This document shows, piece after piece, positions 6,877-16,359 of a stretch of 64,000 nt of DNA (position 1 is its first letter; every line of letters begins with the position of its first letter). The translations under genes and the position numbers were made by a program. Where the stretch lies: the NCBI GenBank assembly GCA_964420985.1, contig CAYQUT010000013.1, forward strand, positions 1-64,000, read 5' to 3'. The DNA comes from CAMCTV01 sp964420985. GTDB taxonomy: Bacteria; Bacteroidota; Bacteroidia; Flavobacteriales_D; Sanyastnellaceae. The notes under the pieces are model-generated. The model made no database searches. It was not told the origin of the DNA and saw only the letters and a list, made by a program, of their open reading frames with translations.

Positions 6877-7827
6877 CTAGGATTGAAAAGCAAGTTCCCA
6901 AGTGGGAATCGTATTCATAAAAATACCTTCTTGGGCAGATATGCTCAAATCTATTTTGGATCGGTAAGGTAATTTTTGATCAAATCGATAATGATTTTCC
7001 CAGTACGACATTCCTTTGACTTCCCTCAATAATGAGCGAAACAACACAGGATTACTGAGCAATTGCGCGTATCCCAATCGATGGGTGAATACATGAATGA
7101 AGATGAGCTGAGAAACTTTGAGCCACTGCCTCGAGGGAATATTGACCTTATTGTTCCATGGGATTTTACCATTGCCTCCCGCATATTTGCTTTGAAATCG
7201 TGCTCTCCACTGCTCATAAAATTCCAAATCCAAAGGATGTTCCAACTGACCTGCTGCGCCATGAAACAACATTGCGAAATCTTGAACGTTCTCATCACTA
7301 TTCTGGATAATTGGCATAAGCCGAATGGCCAATTGCTCTAGTGCATCGCCTTGGACGTGTCTTCCCATGGCTCGAGCGAGATGAATAAAAGCAGCGTTTT
7401 CATGACCATAGCACTCTATCCAATTGAGCAGTCTGTATTTCTTGATTTCAATATCAAAGGTTTTTGGATTTCGGACATTGATTTTTTCAATGGAATAATC
7501 CATCCAATGGGTTGGCGCTTGAATATGGATCATGGATGTGCCGATTATATCATCACAATGAGCAACAAAATGTATGTGAACTGCCCCATAAGCGGTGTCT
7601 TTGTGGTGATGATGTTTGAACCAATCTGAAGATTTCAAATGAATTTCTACATCGCCCAGAAATTCAATATCATCCAAAGTATAGCGCACCCTCTTAAAAT
7701 CTGGCCCTGCATACAAGTTCCATGAACCGACATCTAGAAAGCGGACCCGACGCCCACATATTGAACTAAAATCCATCCGTGTGGCAAACTGAAAGAAAAA
7801 AAGTTGAAGGTTGATTTCCCTGTTCAT
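6877..7827 (-). CDS. DUF2851 family protein, short form
   Basis: A 316-residue cytoplasmic protein of the Bacteroidota family DUF2851. Diagnostic stretches are LYAGPDFKRVRYTLDD, LGDVEIHLKSSDWFKHHHHKD and AYGAVHIHFVAHCDD. Family members as I know them run to roughly 420 residues with a clear N-terminal LHYLWK motif and a Cys-containing tail. Here the N-terminus is divergent (LQLFFFQFATRMDF) and the protein stops at IFMNTIPTWELAFQS, where relatives continue. Neither of the other two frames after 6877 continues the family, so this looks like genuine shortening rather than a single frameshift. Function unknown. Confidence 0.7.
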   Translation of the reverse strand: MNREINLQLFFFQFATRMDFSSICGRRVRFLDVGSWNLYAGPDFKRVRYTLDDIEFLGDVEIHLKSSDWFKHHHHKDTAYGAVHIHFVAHCDDIIGTSMIHIQAPTHWMDYSIEKINVRNPKTFDIEIKKYRLLNWIECYGHENAAFIHLARAMGRHVQGDALEQLAIRLMPIIQNSDENVQDFAMLFHGAAGQLEHPLDLEFYEQWRARFQSKYAGGNGKIPWNNKVNIPSRQWLKVSQLIFIHVFTHRLGYAQLLSNPVLFRSLLREVKGMSYWENHYRFDQKLPYRSKIDLSISAQEGIFMNTIPTWELAFQS

Positions 7828-7871
7828 TGCATAAATTTCCTATTTTAACACATTATTTATTCCTATAATTT

Positions 7872-10800
7872 ATGTGTAAACCCTACCCTGTTTTTGTTGT
7901 ATGTATTTTGACAGCCGCAATAACATTGATTTTGAATCAAACTATTCAAGCGCAAGCAGGCGATACAACCGTGATTCAAACATTTACTTTTGATGCCCAA
8001 AACAATCCACAGACAGCATATGATAGTCCTGGAAGAAGGTGGTTTAACTTCCCTACTTCCAACAACGGCAAGACCTATCAAAAAATCTTAATGTTACACA
8101 CGTTGAAGTGTTTCTCACAAGGAACAGCAGGCGGATTAGGCCATCCATGCGGTGAGTGGGATTATTTAACATACAACTACCTCTTCGACCACACTGGTGT
8201 ATTGGACTCCAATTTGCTCTCTCATCCTCACTATTTGTTGAACAACCAAAACTTTGTTTCAACAAACTTACAATCACTGCCTACCTACTCATATGTCCCC
8301 TATTTGGCTGTCAATAGTCAAAACAACAATTGGTTGAATTTAAACACCACCAACATTACGTCAGAACAAACATCATCTTTGAGTGCCGTTGGCAATGGCA
8401 GAGGGCAACTCAGCCAATTCATCATTCCAGCCAGCGTGCTGATTAACTCGGGATGGAGCCCTGGTTTTATTCAAGGATTGTCATGGTCTCAAGATCTAAC
8501 TGAAAAAGTGCTTTATGGATTATCGGTATCCATGGGGTCAACCAATATGGGTGTGCTCAACGGCAATTACAACGGAGAAATGACGGAGGTCTTTCACAAC
8601 AATTTCGATTTATCATTGGGAAGCAACAACACCTTGGTGTTCAATACGCCCTACTACTGGGATGGAACTTCCAACTTGGTCATTGTATTTTATCATGATT
8701 ACTCCTCTAACGCCCTTGCGAACATTGAAGCGATTAACAGCAACACCATATCTGGCCAAACTTCCATCAATGACCATTTTCTAAGACTCAATGGTGATGA
8801 TAAAGTTGAAATACCGTCTGCCGCATTTGAAACCGTAAGTGACGAAATCACAATCTCGTTTTGGTTGAGAGGCAACTCCGATTTTCAACCTGAAAATGGC
8901 ACTTGTTTCGAAGCAAAAAATGCCGCCAATCAGCGTGTTTTGAACACCCATATTCCATGGAGCAATTCGCGGGTTTATTGGGATGCTGGATTTTCCGGAA
9001 GCTATGACCGTATCGATAAAGCTGCCAATCCTGCAGATTATGAAGGTGTATGGAACCACTGGAGTTTTGTCAAAAACAACAACACCGGAGAAATGAAAAT
9101 TTACTTGAATGGCATACTTTGGCATTCCGGCACCAACCTTACCAAGAGCATGGCCGGCATTGTTCAATTCAGTATTGGCTCGGCGTGCACCTGGAGCAAT
9201 TACTACCGTGGCGACATCGATGATTTTCAAATATTTGGAGCTGCGCTAAACGCTTCTACTGTCCAAGAATGGATGATGCGCAGAATCGATACTGATCACC
9301 CCAATTATGCCGATTTATTGATCTATTATGACTTTGACCATTATGGCAATACCATCATTGACCAATCCCCCAATGGATATGATGGAATCATTCAAGGAAA
9401 TCCAGAATTTGTACTTTTTGACAAAAACGAAATCTTTAAAAATTTCCAAGAAATTTTGCTTCCAGCCTTTACCTTTTACTCCGGGGCAGTGGATATTGTC
9501 AATGATACGACAATACAATATGTCCCTTACGAAAACAACCCCGATTATCTCACGAGCTTTTCCATCGCGGATCATGCAGTCCAAATCCAAAGCTCCACTG
9601 CAGTTTACACCCAATCCCTTTCTTATTATTATGATTTAGAAGGAAACATTATAGATTCGTTGTCCAACAATTTGATTCCTTTTGTGAACGACACCTTGTG
9701 GTATTACAGCGCTCCAGCAGAAATCATCAATCGATTTGAATTGGGTCGTTACATCACCCCTTACGGAATTAATTTGGATTTGGAAGATGGTTGGACATGG
9801 ATTTTCGATGTCACTGATTTTGCCCCGCTCTTGAGAGACTCCGTTCAATTGGAAGCTGGAAACTGGCAGGAACTCTTGGATTTGAAATTCTTGTTCATTG
9901 AGGGACCGGAAGCACGAACCGTAAAACGCATTGAAAATGTTTGGCAAGGCAATTGGGGATTGAGCAATTTTGACAATTATGTTACCAACAAAAGTCTCAT
10001 GTTCCAATCGGATGAAAGTGCTGTCAAATTGAGAACAACCCTAACCGGTCATGGTTTTGGCAATGACGCCAATAACTGCGGTGAGTTTTGTTACAACACA
10101 CACTCACTAAAAATCAACGGACAAGAAACATTCAATTGGCAAATCATGGAGGAATGCGACCAGAATCCATTGTATCCGCAAGGGGGTACTTGGATTTACG
10201 CTCGTGCAGGATGGTGCCCCGGAAAAGAAGGTACTACAAAAGAATTTGAGTTAACTCCTTTTGTTCAAGGTGGTCAAGTGGACGTTGATTACGACATTAC
10301 CTATGATCCTTTTGGAAATTACGTTACAGAAAGCCAAGCTGTTTTTTACGGCCCTACCCTTCAAAGCAATGATGTTAGCTTAGAACAAATATTATCTCCA
10401 AGTACAACCAAAATTTACAGCCGTTGGAATCCGATTTGCGACAATGCACATGTTGTTATAAAAAACAAAGGGTCAAACACCATTCAAAACCTCACGTTTC
10501 AATATGGATTCAGTGGATCCAATATCACCGAAACATTTGAGTGGACCGGAAACCTTGATTTTGATGAGAAAACAGATGTTTATCTTCCTTTTGAAAACAG
10601 TCAATTGTGGAATTTAACACCGGGAGAGCAACAAGGATTTTATGTCAACATTGTTCAAATGGGTGACGAGAACGAAAGCAACAACCATGGTTACTCACCA
10701 TTTTTTGCGCCACCTGTCTACACGTATTTGCCCAACACAGACGACAATCGCTTGATTATCTATCTGCGTACCAATGCTGCCTACAATGAATCTTCTTATC

Positions 10801-11333
10801 AATTGAAGGACATTGATGGTAATGTTATTTTTGAGCGAAGTGGATTCGACACGCCAAACTTCACCTACAAAGACACTTTGCGATTGAACGCAGGATGTTA
10901 CACTTTCCATCTAAAAGACAGTGACGGTGATGGGTTGAATTTCTTTGCCAACAATGATGGCAACGGTTATTCTAAATTTGACCGAGTGGCTGGAGGAGAT
11001 TTCAAGATGTTTGAAAGGGATTTTGGAGAGGATATCGTTCACTCATTCCGATTTGAAACCAATTTGATCCATGTTGAAGAGGTGATGAAAGACTATTTCC
11101 CTATTCAAGTTTTTCCCAATCCAGCGCAAAACCACTTTGAAATACAATGGCCGGAACAAAGCAAAAAAGGAACAGTCCAAATTGTAGATGCACAAGGAAA
11201 AACTGTCTTTAAAAACAACATCAATGAAGGCCAGAGACAATTGACCATGAATGTGGATTGGCCCTCTGGACTTTACATCGTTCAGTTTAATTTTGACCAA
11301 CAATCTTATTACAGGCGACTGATTATCGAATAA
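7872..11333 (+). CDS. T9SS-secreted PNGase F-like protein with LamG insertion
   Basis: A 1153-residue secreted protein. A signal peptide (residues 1-28) is followed by an N-terminal segment like the PNGase F N-domain, ending in CGEWD (Cys93-Asp97). About 520 residues then intervene, including a LamG/concanavalin-like domain (about 299-475, INDHFLRLNGDDKVEIP to DDFQIFGAAL). The PNGase F N-domain resumes with GRYITPYG (625-632), FDVTDF and LFIEGPEAR, and the C-domain follows with CGEFCYNTH (736-744) and GGTWIYARAGWCPG. By comparison with Elizabethkingia PNGase F (Asp60, Glu118, Glu206), the candidate active residues are Asp97, Glu677 and Glu738. Residues from about 1079 form a T9SS sorting domain (FPNPAQNHFEI to YYRRLIIE). 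Cleavage of N-linked glycans from glycoproteins is plausible but unproven. Single gene with a terminator. Confidence 0.8.
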   Translation: MCKPYPVFVVCILTAAITLILNQTIQAQAGDTTVIQTFTFDAQNNPQTAYDSPGRRWFNFPTSNNGKTYQKILMLHTLKCFSQGTAGGLGHPCGEWDYLTYNYLFDHTGVLDSNLLSHPHYLLNNQNFVSTNLQSLPTYSYVPYLAVNSQNNNWLNLNTTNITSEQTSSLSAVGNGRGQLSQFIIPASVLINSGWSPGFIQGLSWSQDLTEKVLYGLSVSMGSTNMGVLNGNYNGEMTEVFHNNFDLSLGSNNTLVFNTPYYWDGTSNLVIVFYHDYSSNALANIEAINSNTISGQTSINDHFLRLNGDDKVEIPSAAFETVSDEITISFWLRGNSDFQPENGTCFEAKNAANQRVLNTHIPWSNSRVYWDAGFSGSYDRIDKAANPADYEGVWNHWSFVKNNNTGEMKIYLNGILWHSGTNLTKSMAGIVQFSIGSACTWSNYYRGDIDDFQIFGAALNASTVQEWMMRRIDTDHPNYADLLIYYDFDHYGNTIIDQSPNGYDGIIQGNPEFVLFDKNEIFKNFQEILLPAFTFYSGAVDIVNDTTIQYVPYENNPDYLTSFSIADHAVQIQSSTAVYTQSLSYYYDLEGNIIDSLSNNLIPFVNDTLWYYSAPAEIINRFELGRYITPYGINLDLEDGWTWIFDVTDFAPLLRDSVQLEAGNWQELLDLKFLFIEGPEARTVKRIENVWQGNWGLSNFDNYVTNKSLMFQSDESAVKLRTTLTGHGFGNDANNCGEFCYNTHSLKINGQETFNWQIMEECDQNPLYPQGGTWIYARAGWCPGKEGTTKEFELTPFVQGGQVDVDYDITYDPFGNYVTESQAVFYGPTLQSNDVSLEQILSPSTTKIYSRWNPICDNAHVVIKNKGSNTIQNLTFQYGFSGSNITETFEWTGNLDFDEKTDVYLPFENSQLWNLTPGEQQGFYVNIVQMGDENESNNHGYSPFFAPPVYTYLPNTDDNRLIIYLRTNAAYNESSYQLKDIDGNVIFERSGFDTPNFTYKDTLRLNAGCYTFHLKDSDGDGLNFFANNDGNGYSKFDRVAGGDFKMFERDFGEDIVHSFRFETNLIHVEEVMKDYFPIQVFPNPAQNHFEIQWPEQSKKGTVQIVDAQGKTVFKNNINEGQRQLTMNVDWPSGLYIVQFNFDQQSYYRRLIIE

Positions 11334-11361
11334 AAAAAGGCTCCCGATTGGGAGCCTTTTT
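11334..11361. terminator. Bidirectional terminator
   Basis: AAAAAGGCTCCC pairs perfectly with GGGAGCCTTTTT around a GATT loop. It lies directly after the stop of the PNGase F-like gene and 16 bases before the end of the convergent YceI gene. Confidence 0.95.
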
Positions 11362-11377
11362 CATAACATTAAAAATC

Positions 11378-11908
11378 TTACGCTTGCAATACCACCTGAA
11401 TAGACAAAGTTAATTTTACTTCATCGCTCACGACCACTCCACCCGCTTCGGTTACGGCGTTCCAAGTCAAGCCAAATTCACTGCGGCTAATTTTACCATT
11501 GATTTCAAAACCTGCTTTGGTTTGTCCATAAGGATCGACAACGGTTCCTGCATATTCTACTTTCAAAGATATTGGACGTTCAATGCCTCTGATGGTCATC
11601 ACACCCGACAGAGTATAATCCCCGCCTTCATTTTTGGTTAATCCTTGTGAGGTGAAACCCAAGGAGGGGAAAGAAGTTGCATCAAAAAATTCAGGAGATG
11701 CCAAGTGTTCATCTCTTTGTGCATTACCCGTATCTATAGAAGCGATATTGGCAGTGAATGAAATCTCCGCATCCGTAAAATCTGACTCATCGGCCAGCAC
11801 TGTTGCTGAAGCATCGTGAAAAACACCCGCTACATTTGAAATCATCATGTGTCTTACTTTGAACCCTACCTCACTGTGCGTAGGATCTAAAATCCATTTT
11901 TTCTTCAT
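11378..11908 (-). CDS. YceI family protein (lipocalin-like)
   Basis: A 176-residue YceI domain protein: WILDPTHSEVGFKVRHMM at the start, the middle FDATSFPSLGFTSQGL, and the C-terminal SRSEFGLTWNAVTEAGG segment followed by DEVKLTLSIQ, all standard for the family. YceI proteins form a beta-barrel that binds an isoprenoid or amide lipid. Many are periplasmic, but this copy has no signal peptide (it starts MKKKWILDPTH), so it is probably cytoplasmic. It follows the pirin gene by 38 bases on the same strand, a frequent pairing in Bacteroidota. Confidence 0.9.
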   Translation of the reverse strand: MKKKWILDPTHSEVGFKVRHMMISNVAGVFHDASATVLADESDFTDAEISFTANIASIDTGNAQRDEHLASPEFFDATSFPSLGFTSQGLTKNEGGDYTLSGVMTIRGIERPISLKVEYAGTVVDPYGQTKAGFEINGKISRSEFGLTWNAVTEAGGVVVSDEVKLTLSIQVVLQA

Positions 11909-11946
11909 TTTATTTTCTATTGATTATTTTATGTTTTCTAGACTAA

Positions 11947-12837
11947 CTAAATGGCCATCGGTACTTCCATCGCCAACAATGACGCGTCTTGACTTGCCGT
12001 AACTTCGAATACCTCTTGACTCCATGCCCCAAGACCATCTCTTGAGCTGAGTCTTTTTCCATTTATGGTTACCTCCCCGCTGAGTAGGAAAAAGTACACT
12101 CCGTTTCCTTTCTTTTTTAAGGGATAACTCAACGATTTCCCATTTTCCAAATCAGTCAAATGGAACCACGCATCTTGGTGTATCCACACGCCTTCGTCGT
12201 CTGCGTTTGGAGAAAGGACTTGCTGCCATTGGTTCTTTCTGTCTTCAGCTTTTAGTGTTAATTGGTCGTAACGTGGCGTTACATTTCTCTTGTTTGGAAA
12301 AATCCAAATTTGTAAAAAACGACAATCATCCTTTGCATGGTTGTTGTGTTCACTGTGTTGAATTCCCGTACCAGCGCTCATTACTTGAATATCACCTTCT
12401 GCAATGACTGCTGTATTGCCCATGCTGTCTTTGTGTTTTAGCGCACCTTGTAATGGTATGCTGACAATCTCCATATTGTCATGGGGATGCGTGCCAAAAC
12501 CGGTTCCGCCCAAAATATGATCGTCATTCAAAACGCGCAATACACCAAAGTGCATTCGCTCCGGGTTGTAATATTGTGCAAAACTGAAAGTGTGACGGGT
12601 TTTGAGCCAACCATGGTCTGCACCACCTCGAGAACTTGCGGGGTGAAAAATAAAATTATCTTCCATATCTTCTGATTTTAATGGTAAATGATTGAAACCA
12701 ATGTTTGGATCTGCCATTTGTGGCGTCAAAGGTTCTAACTCATCAATATTGTTCTGCAAAACTTTGGCAGTCGCTCCTGCGGCTACTAACATTCCAGTAC
12801 CCAGTAATCCTTTTTTCAAAAATGTATTACGATCCAT
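11947..12837 (-). CDS. Pirin family bicupin with N-terminal export-like sequence
   Basis: A 296-residue pirin. The first cupin contains GGADHGWLKTRHTFSFAQYY, HFGVLRVLNDD, the metal-ligand motif GTHPHDNMEIVS and GIQHSEHN; the second cupin is the C-terminal half (YFFLLSGEVTINGKRL). Bacterial pirins include quercetin dioxygenases and cofactor-like regulators. Unusually, residues 1-24 (MDRNTFLKKGLLGTGMLVAAGATA) look like a Tat-type signal with one arginine instead of two, suggesting export or membrane anchoring. A 16-bp palindrome lies 50 bases upstream, between this gene and the Crp/Fnr-type regulator. Probably co-transcribed with YceI. Confidence 0.85.
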   Translation of the reverse strand: MDRNTFLKKGLLGTGMLVAAGATAKVLQNNIDELEPLTPQMADPNIGFNHLPLKSEDMEDNFIFHPASSRGGADHGWLKTRHTFSFAQYYNPERMHFGVLRVLNDDHILGGTGFGTHPHDNMEIVSIPLQGALKHKDSMGNTAVIAEGDIQVMSAGTGIQHSEHNNHAKDDCRFLQIWIFPNKRNVTPRYDQLTLKAEDRKNQWQQVLSPNADDEGVWIHQDAWFHLTDLENGKSLSYPLKKKGNGVYFFLLSGEVTINGKRLSSRDGLGAWSQEVFEVTASQDASLLAMEVPMAI

Positions 12838-12886
12838 TTTGCTCTCTTTTACAATGCAAATTTGTACAGGTCATCAGAAAAAAGTA

Positions 12887-12902
12887 CTTAATCTAGATTA
12901 AG
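12887..12902. promoter_or_regulatory. Perfect 16-bp palindrome, candidate operator
   Basis: CTTAATCTAGATTAAG reads the same on both strands. It lies between the stop of the Crp/Fnr-type regulator gene and the pirin start, so it could be an operator for the pirin-yceI pair. No T-run follows that would make it a terminator. Confidence 0.5.
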
Positions 12903-12905
12903 AAA

Positions 12906-13490
12906 TCACTTCTTTCCTCGAACCATTTCTGCTTTCATTTTTGATAGAAACTCAGGGGAAACGCCTATATAGGAGGCAATGTATTTTTGTGAGACATGAT
13001 CGACCAAAGAAGGATACTTCAAACAAAACTGTTTGTACCGCTCCAATGCTGTAGATCCCATCACATTTTGCAAACGCTGCTGATGCGCCACCAAAGCGTT
13101 TTCTGTGATGATTCGAAAATAGGTTTGCATTTGAGGGATGGCCTCAAATAAATGCATTTGGCCATCTCGAGAGAGCAATAGTGCCTCGGTATTTTCCATG
13201 GCCTCTACTTTCCAAATAGAAGGTTGCTGTTTGATAAAACTTGACAAATCCGTGATCCACCAATCCGCTGGCGCAAATTGTAGCGTCCATTCATGCCCCA
13301 TTTCGTCCAACGCAAATACACGCATTAATCCATGGGCAACAAAAGCGACATCTTTGGCCACTCCTCCTTCCGGATACAACAGCTCCTTTTTCTTAAAACT
13401 TCTAATTGAAAAAAAAGAACAAAGCTGTTCTGCGTCGGATTGACTCAAAGCCACATGACGCCTAATGGTTTGGATCAGCAGTTGATTCAT
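12906..13490 (-). CDS. Crp/Fnr family transcriptional regulator
   Basis: A 194-residue regulator. Residues 20-110 are a cyclic-nucleotide-binding-like domain (FKKKELLYPEGGVAKDVAFVAHGLMRVF), followed by a dimer helix (YFRIITENALVAHQQRLQNV) and a C-terminal helix-turn-helix (VSQKYIASYIGVSPEFLSKMKAEM). It lacks the four-cysteine cluster of true Fnr. This type is common in Bacteroidota and its ligand is generally unknown. Its ATG overlaps the stop of hslR (ATGA), so it is translated as part of the receptor-hslR-regulator operon. Candidate targets include the palindrome just downstream of it. Confidence 0.88.
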   Translation of the reverse strand: MNQLLIQTIRRHVALSQSDAEQLCSFFSIRSFKKKELLYPEGGVAKDVAFVAHGLMRVFALDEMGHEWTLQFAPADWWITDLSSFIKQQPSIWKVEAMENTEALLLSRDGQMHLFEAIPQMQTYFRIITENALVAHQQRLQNVMGSTALERYKQFCLKYPSLVDHVSQKYIASYIGVSPEFLSKMKAEMVRGKK

Positions 13491-13882
13491 GCATTCTCCT
13501 CCAAATCTTCTTCATCAAACCAATCCATGAAACTGTCCATCTCACGGCGATCCTTTTTGGTAGGTCTTCCGGTCCCTCTCTCCCTGGTTAATTTCAATTG
13601 CTCTTGAAGCAAAAGCCATTTTCGTTTTTCTTCTTCAGTGGTTGTGTCTTGAATATAGGCACTGACCAACTTGGCTCCTTGACGGGCTTTGGGGAAAGCC
13701 AATACTTTGTAAGAAAATACAACTGGACCTCTTTTGATTTGAATCTCTTCGCCAATCTTCAATTCTTTGGAAGGCTTTAATTCTTCATTTTTAGAAAGTA
13801 CCTTGCCTAGCTTGACTTGCTCTGTAGCCAAGGATCTCGTTTTGAACAAACGAACACACCAAAGAAATTTATCAATCCGCAT
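13487..13882 (-). CDS. hslR: S4 domain RNA-binding protein, Hsp15-like
   Basis: A 131-residue protein with an N-terminal S4 RNA-binding domain (MRIDKFLWCVRLFKTRSLATEQVKLGKV, KPSKELKIGEEIQIK) and the charged tail GTGRPTKKDRREMDSF found in Hsp15. In E. coli, Hsp15 binds stalled 50S subunits carrying nascent peptidyl-tRNA and helps recycle them after heat shock. Its start overlaps the stop of the TonB-dependent receptor gene by one base (TAATG), and its stop overlaps the Crp/Fnr regulator start (ATGA), so all three are co-translated. Confidence 0.85.
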   Translation of the reverse strand: MRIDKFLWCVRLFKTRSLATEQVKLGKVLSKNEELKPSKELKIGEEIQIKRGPVVFSYKVLAFPKARQGAKLVSAYIQDTTTEEEKRKWLLLQEQLKLTRERGTGRPTKKDRREMDSFMDWFDEEDLEENA

Positions 13883-16284
13883 TACAACTCAACAATGATT
13901 CCGATGGCAGGTTGGGTAAAGCCATTGTTTTGCGGAATCACTTGAGGCAAATATCGGGAAGAATCGTTGGGATCCACAATGGGGGTACCATCAGGTGTTC
14001 TCTGCACATCCAAAGCTGGCTTCACTTGGGTTACATAGCCATAAATGTTTTGGATGTCCAAGAAGGCGTTCAACGACCATTTTTCAAAGAACCATTTTTT
14101 GTCAATTCGAATATCCAGTTGGTGGTAGATGCTTATTCTCTTTGTGTTGACCAATTCCCAATTGGTTTGGGCAAATCCAAATTGATCCCAATAGAATCTT
14201 TGCATAGACGCGTCAACATTATCCGGTGTATATGGCAATCCTCCACTAAATGCAAAGCGACCTCCAATCTCCCAATTCTTTCCAAACTTTTTACCTCCTG
14301 TCAATGATATGATGTGCCTGCTGTCCCAACTGGACGGGGCAAACTGACCATTGGCATTGGTAAATTCACTCCTTACCCATGTATAGGCGAGAATGCCATA
14401 AGCGTTGTTGAATAATTTCTGTTGAAACAACAACTCAGCGCCGTAGGCGCGACCGAGCCCAGTGCTGGTAATGGGTTCATTTCCTACCACACCAAAATCC
14501 GCCCCTAAGTTGGCCAAACTAACACCCAAGTTTTGAGAAATCGGATAGTGGTCATAGCGCTTATAGAAACCTTCGATTGTAATCACAGAATTCCTTTTTT
14601 GCCAATCGTATTCGATCCCCGCAACATACTGCTTGTTTTGAATGTAACGGATGTTTTTGTTGGTGTATTGTCCTTGGTTATCCATATAGGCCAAAGCAGT
14701 ATATGCAGGCAACTGATAGTAAATACCTGTGTTGGCGTTGAACGTCCATTGCGGCGCAAAACTGTAACGTAAGCTGAAACGAGGACTGAATTGCTCCAAT
14801 GGGTTTTTCATGTTCTCCCCCCAATTGTTCCCATCGATTCTTGTACCATATGACAACACCAACTTATTCTCCAACATCATTTTGCTCACCTGCGCAAAAC
14901 CACCGTATTTCAATAGTCCTGCCTTGGTATTGTTGAGCAAATTCAATAGTGTATCCTGGGCCAATAAGTAAACCTGTGTAAAGCTATTGTTTCTGTATTC
15001 CGCCCATTCTCCGCTCAAACCGTAACTGACTTTCCAACCCTTATCTCCAAAAATCTTCCTTTCCACACGAAACTTATTTTCAGATTCATTGGAGCGGTAA
15101 TCATACTTTTTTGGCAACGACTCGTCGTTGTTGTAATACTTATAATTGTCGTTTTGCAATTGGTTTCTGCTGAGCACCACCGTCCAATTACCGTTGTTCA
15201 TGAGGTGCTCATACTTCAATCCTGTGGTATAACTCCATTGCTCAAAAACACCCAAATAATCCAATATGTATTTGTTCTCCAAATAATTTTCTGCGCTGGT
15301 ATCTTTTGCAGCCTTAAGATTCAATTCAAATTGATCAAAAGCACCCAGTGCAATGAAAGTCAATTTGTTCTTTTTATTCATGTCCCACTTCCATTTGGCA
15401 TTGACGTCATTGTAAATGGGAAGAAAAGGCAAACCCAAAATACTGAACAAACCTTGTAAGTAACTTCTGCGCATCGATAGAACAAGCCCCGAATTCTTTC
15501 CTGTTGGTGTTTCCCATGTCACACCCAAATCACTTGTGCCCAAAACAGCATTAACCGTTGGCTTATCTTTTCTGGCTTCTTTAAAATCAAATTCAAAGAC
15601 GGAGCTCAACGCATTTCCCCGAAGAGCAGGAAAAGCCCCGGAATAAAATTGAACTTTGCTGATCAAATCCACATTGATTAAACCTACAGGTCCACCACTG
15701 GCTCCTTGTGTCGCAAAGTGGTTGATGTTGGGGGTCTCAATTCCATCGATGTAAAATCGATTTTCAGAAGACGCTCCACCTCGAATAATGATGTCATTTC
15801 GAAAAGAAGGAATAGCCGCCACCCCAGGAAGACTTCGTATGGCGCGAGAAATATCGCGGTTGCCGCCTGGATTTCTTTTGATTTCATTGGCTCCAATACT
15901 CCGAACAGAAATGGGCGATTCGTCACGATTGGTGATATTGGAACCTACAATCTCTAGCGTTTTTCCTTCCTTCACTTCTGGGATAAGACTGATATTGAGA
16001 TAAGCTGCTCTTGCGTTGGTAACTTCTACTTCGAACTGAATGAACTTAGAGTAACCCAAAAAAGTACATTCCACATTGTAAAGGCCTGGCTTTAAATTGG
16101 TGATTTCGTAATACCCAGAATCATTGGATAAAGCGCCAAAGGCGGTTCCTTGAACGGCAACGGGTGCAAAGACTACAGGCTCTCCAGAAACTTGATCGTT
16201 GACACGACCATAGATTTTTCCTGATTGAGACCATCCAAGATGGAAAGAAAAAATAAAAAAGGTGAATAGGATATAATTTCGCAT
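13882..16284 (-). CDS. TonB-dependent receptor with CarboxypepD-like N-domain
   Basis: An 800-residue outer-membrane receptor. It has a signal peptide (MRNYILFTFFIFSFHLGWSQ) and a CarboxypepD_reg-like domain (residues 23-105, GKIYGRVNDQVSGEPVVFAPV). The plug domain contains RAIRSLPGVAAIPSFRNDIIIRGGASSENRFYIDG, and the rest is a 22-strand-type barrel ending with an aromatic strand (AIGIIVEL). The substrate is unknown, and no SusD partner is adjacent. The start at 16284 was chosen because the signal peptide starts there; 16308 would add eight residues. First gene of an operon with hslR and the Crp/Fnr regulator, an odd pairing that may simply reflect read-through. Confidence 0.9.
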   Translation of the reverse strand: MRNYILFTFFIFSFHLGWSQSGKIYGRVNDQVSGEPVVFAPVAVQGTAFGALSNDSGYYEITNLKPGLYNVECTFLGYSKFIQFEVEVTNARAAYLNISLIPEVKEGKTLEIVGSNITNRDESPISVRSIGANEIKRNPGGNRDISRAIRSLPGVAAIPSFRNDIIIRGGASSENRFYIDGIETPNINHFATQGASGGPVGLINVDLISKVQFYSGAFPALRGNALSSVFEFDFKEARKDKPTVNAVLGTSDLGVTWETPTGKNSGLVLSMRRSYLQGLFSILGLPFLPIYNDVNAKWKWDMNKKNKLTFIALGAFDQFELNLKAAKDTSAENYLENKYILDYLGVFEQWSYTTGLKYEHLMNNGNWTVVLSRNQLQNDNYKYYNNDESLPKKYDYRSNESENKFRVERKIFGDKGWKVSYGLSGEWAEYRNNSFTQVYLLAQDTLLNLLNNTKAGLLKYGGFAQVSKMMLENKLVLSYGTRIDGNNWGENMKNPLEQFSPRFSLRYSFAPQWTFNANTGIYYQLPAYTALAYMDNQGQYTNKNIRYIQNKQYVAGIEYDWQKRNSVITIEGFYKRYDHYPISQNLGVSLANLGADFGVVGNEPITSTGLGRAYGAELLFQQKLFNNAYGILAYTWVRSEFTNANGQFAPSSWDSRHIISLTGGKKFGKNWEIGGRFAFSGGLPYTPDNVDASMQRFYWDQFGFAQTNWELVNTKRISIYHQLDIRIDKKWFFEKWSLNAFLDIQNIYGYVTQVKPALDVQRTPDGTPIVDPNDSSRYLPQVIPQNNGFTQPAIGIIVEL

Positions 16285-16359
16285 AAACAGAGAACAAAAA
16301 AACACCATTTTTGTTCAGCAACACAGCACAAAAAACGCCCTTCTCAAAGGTTACCTTGC

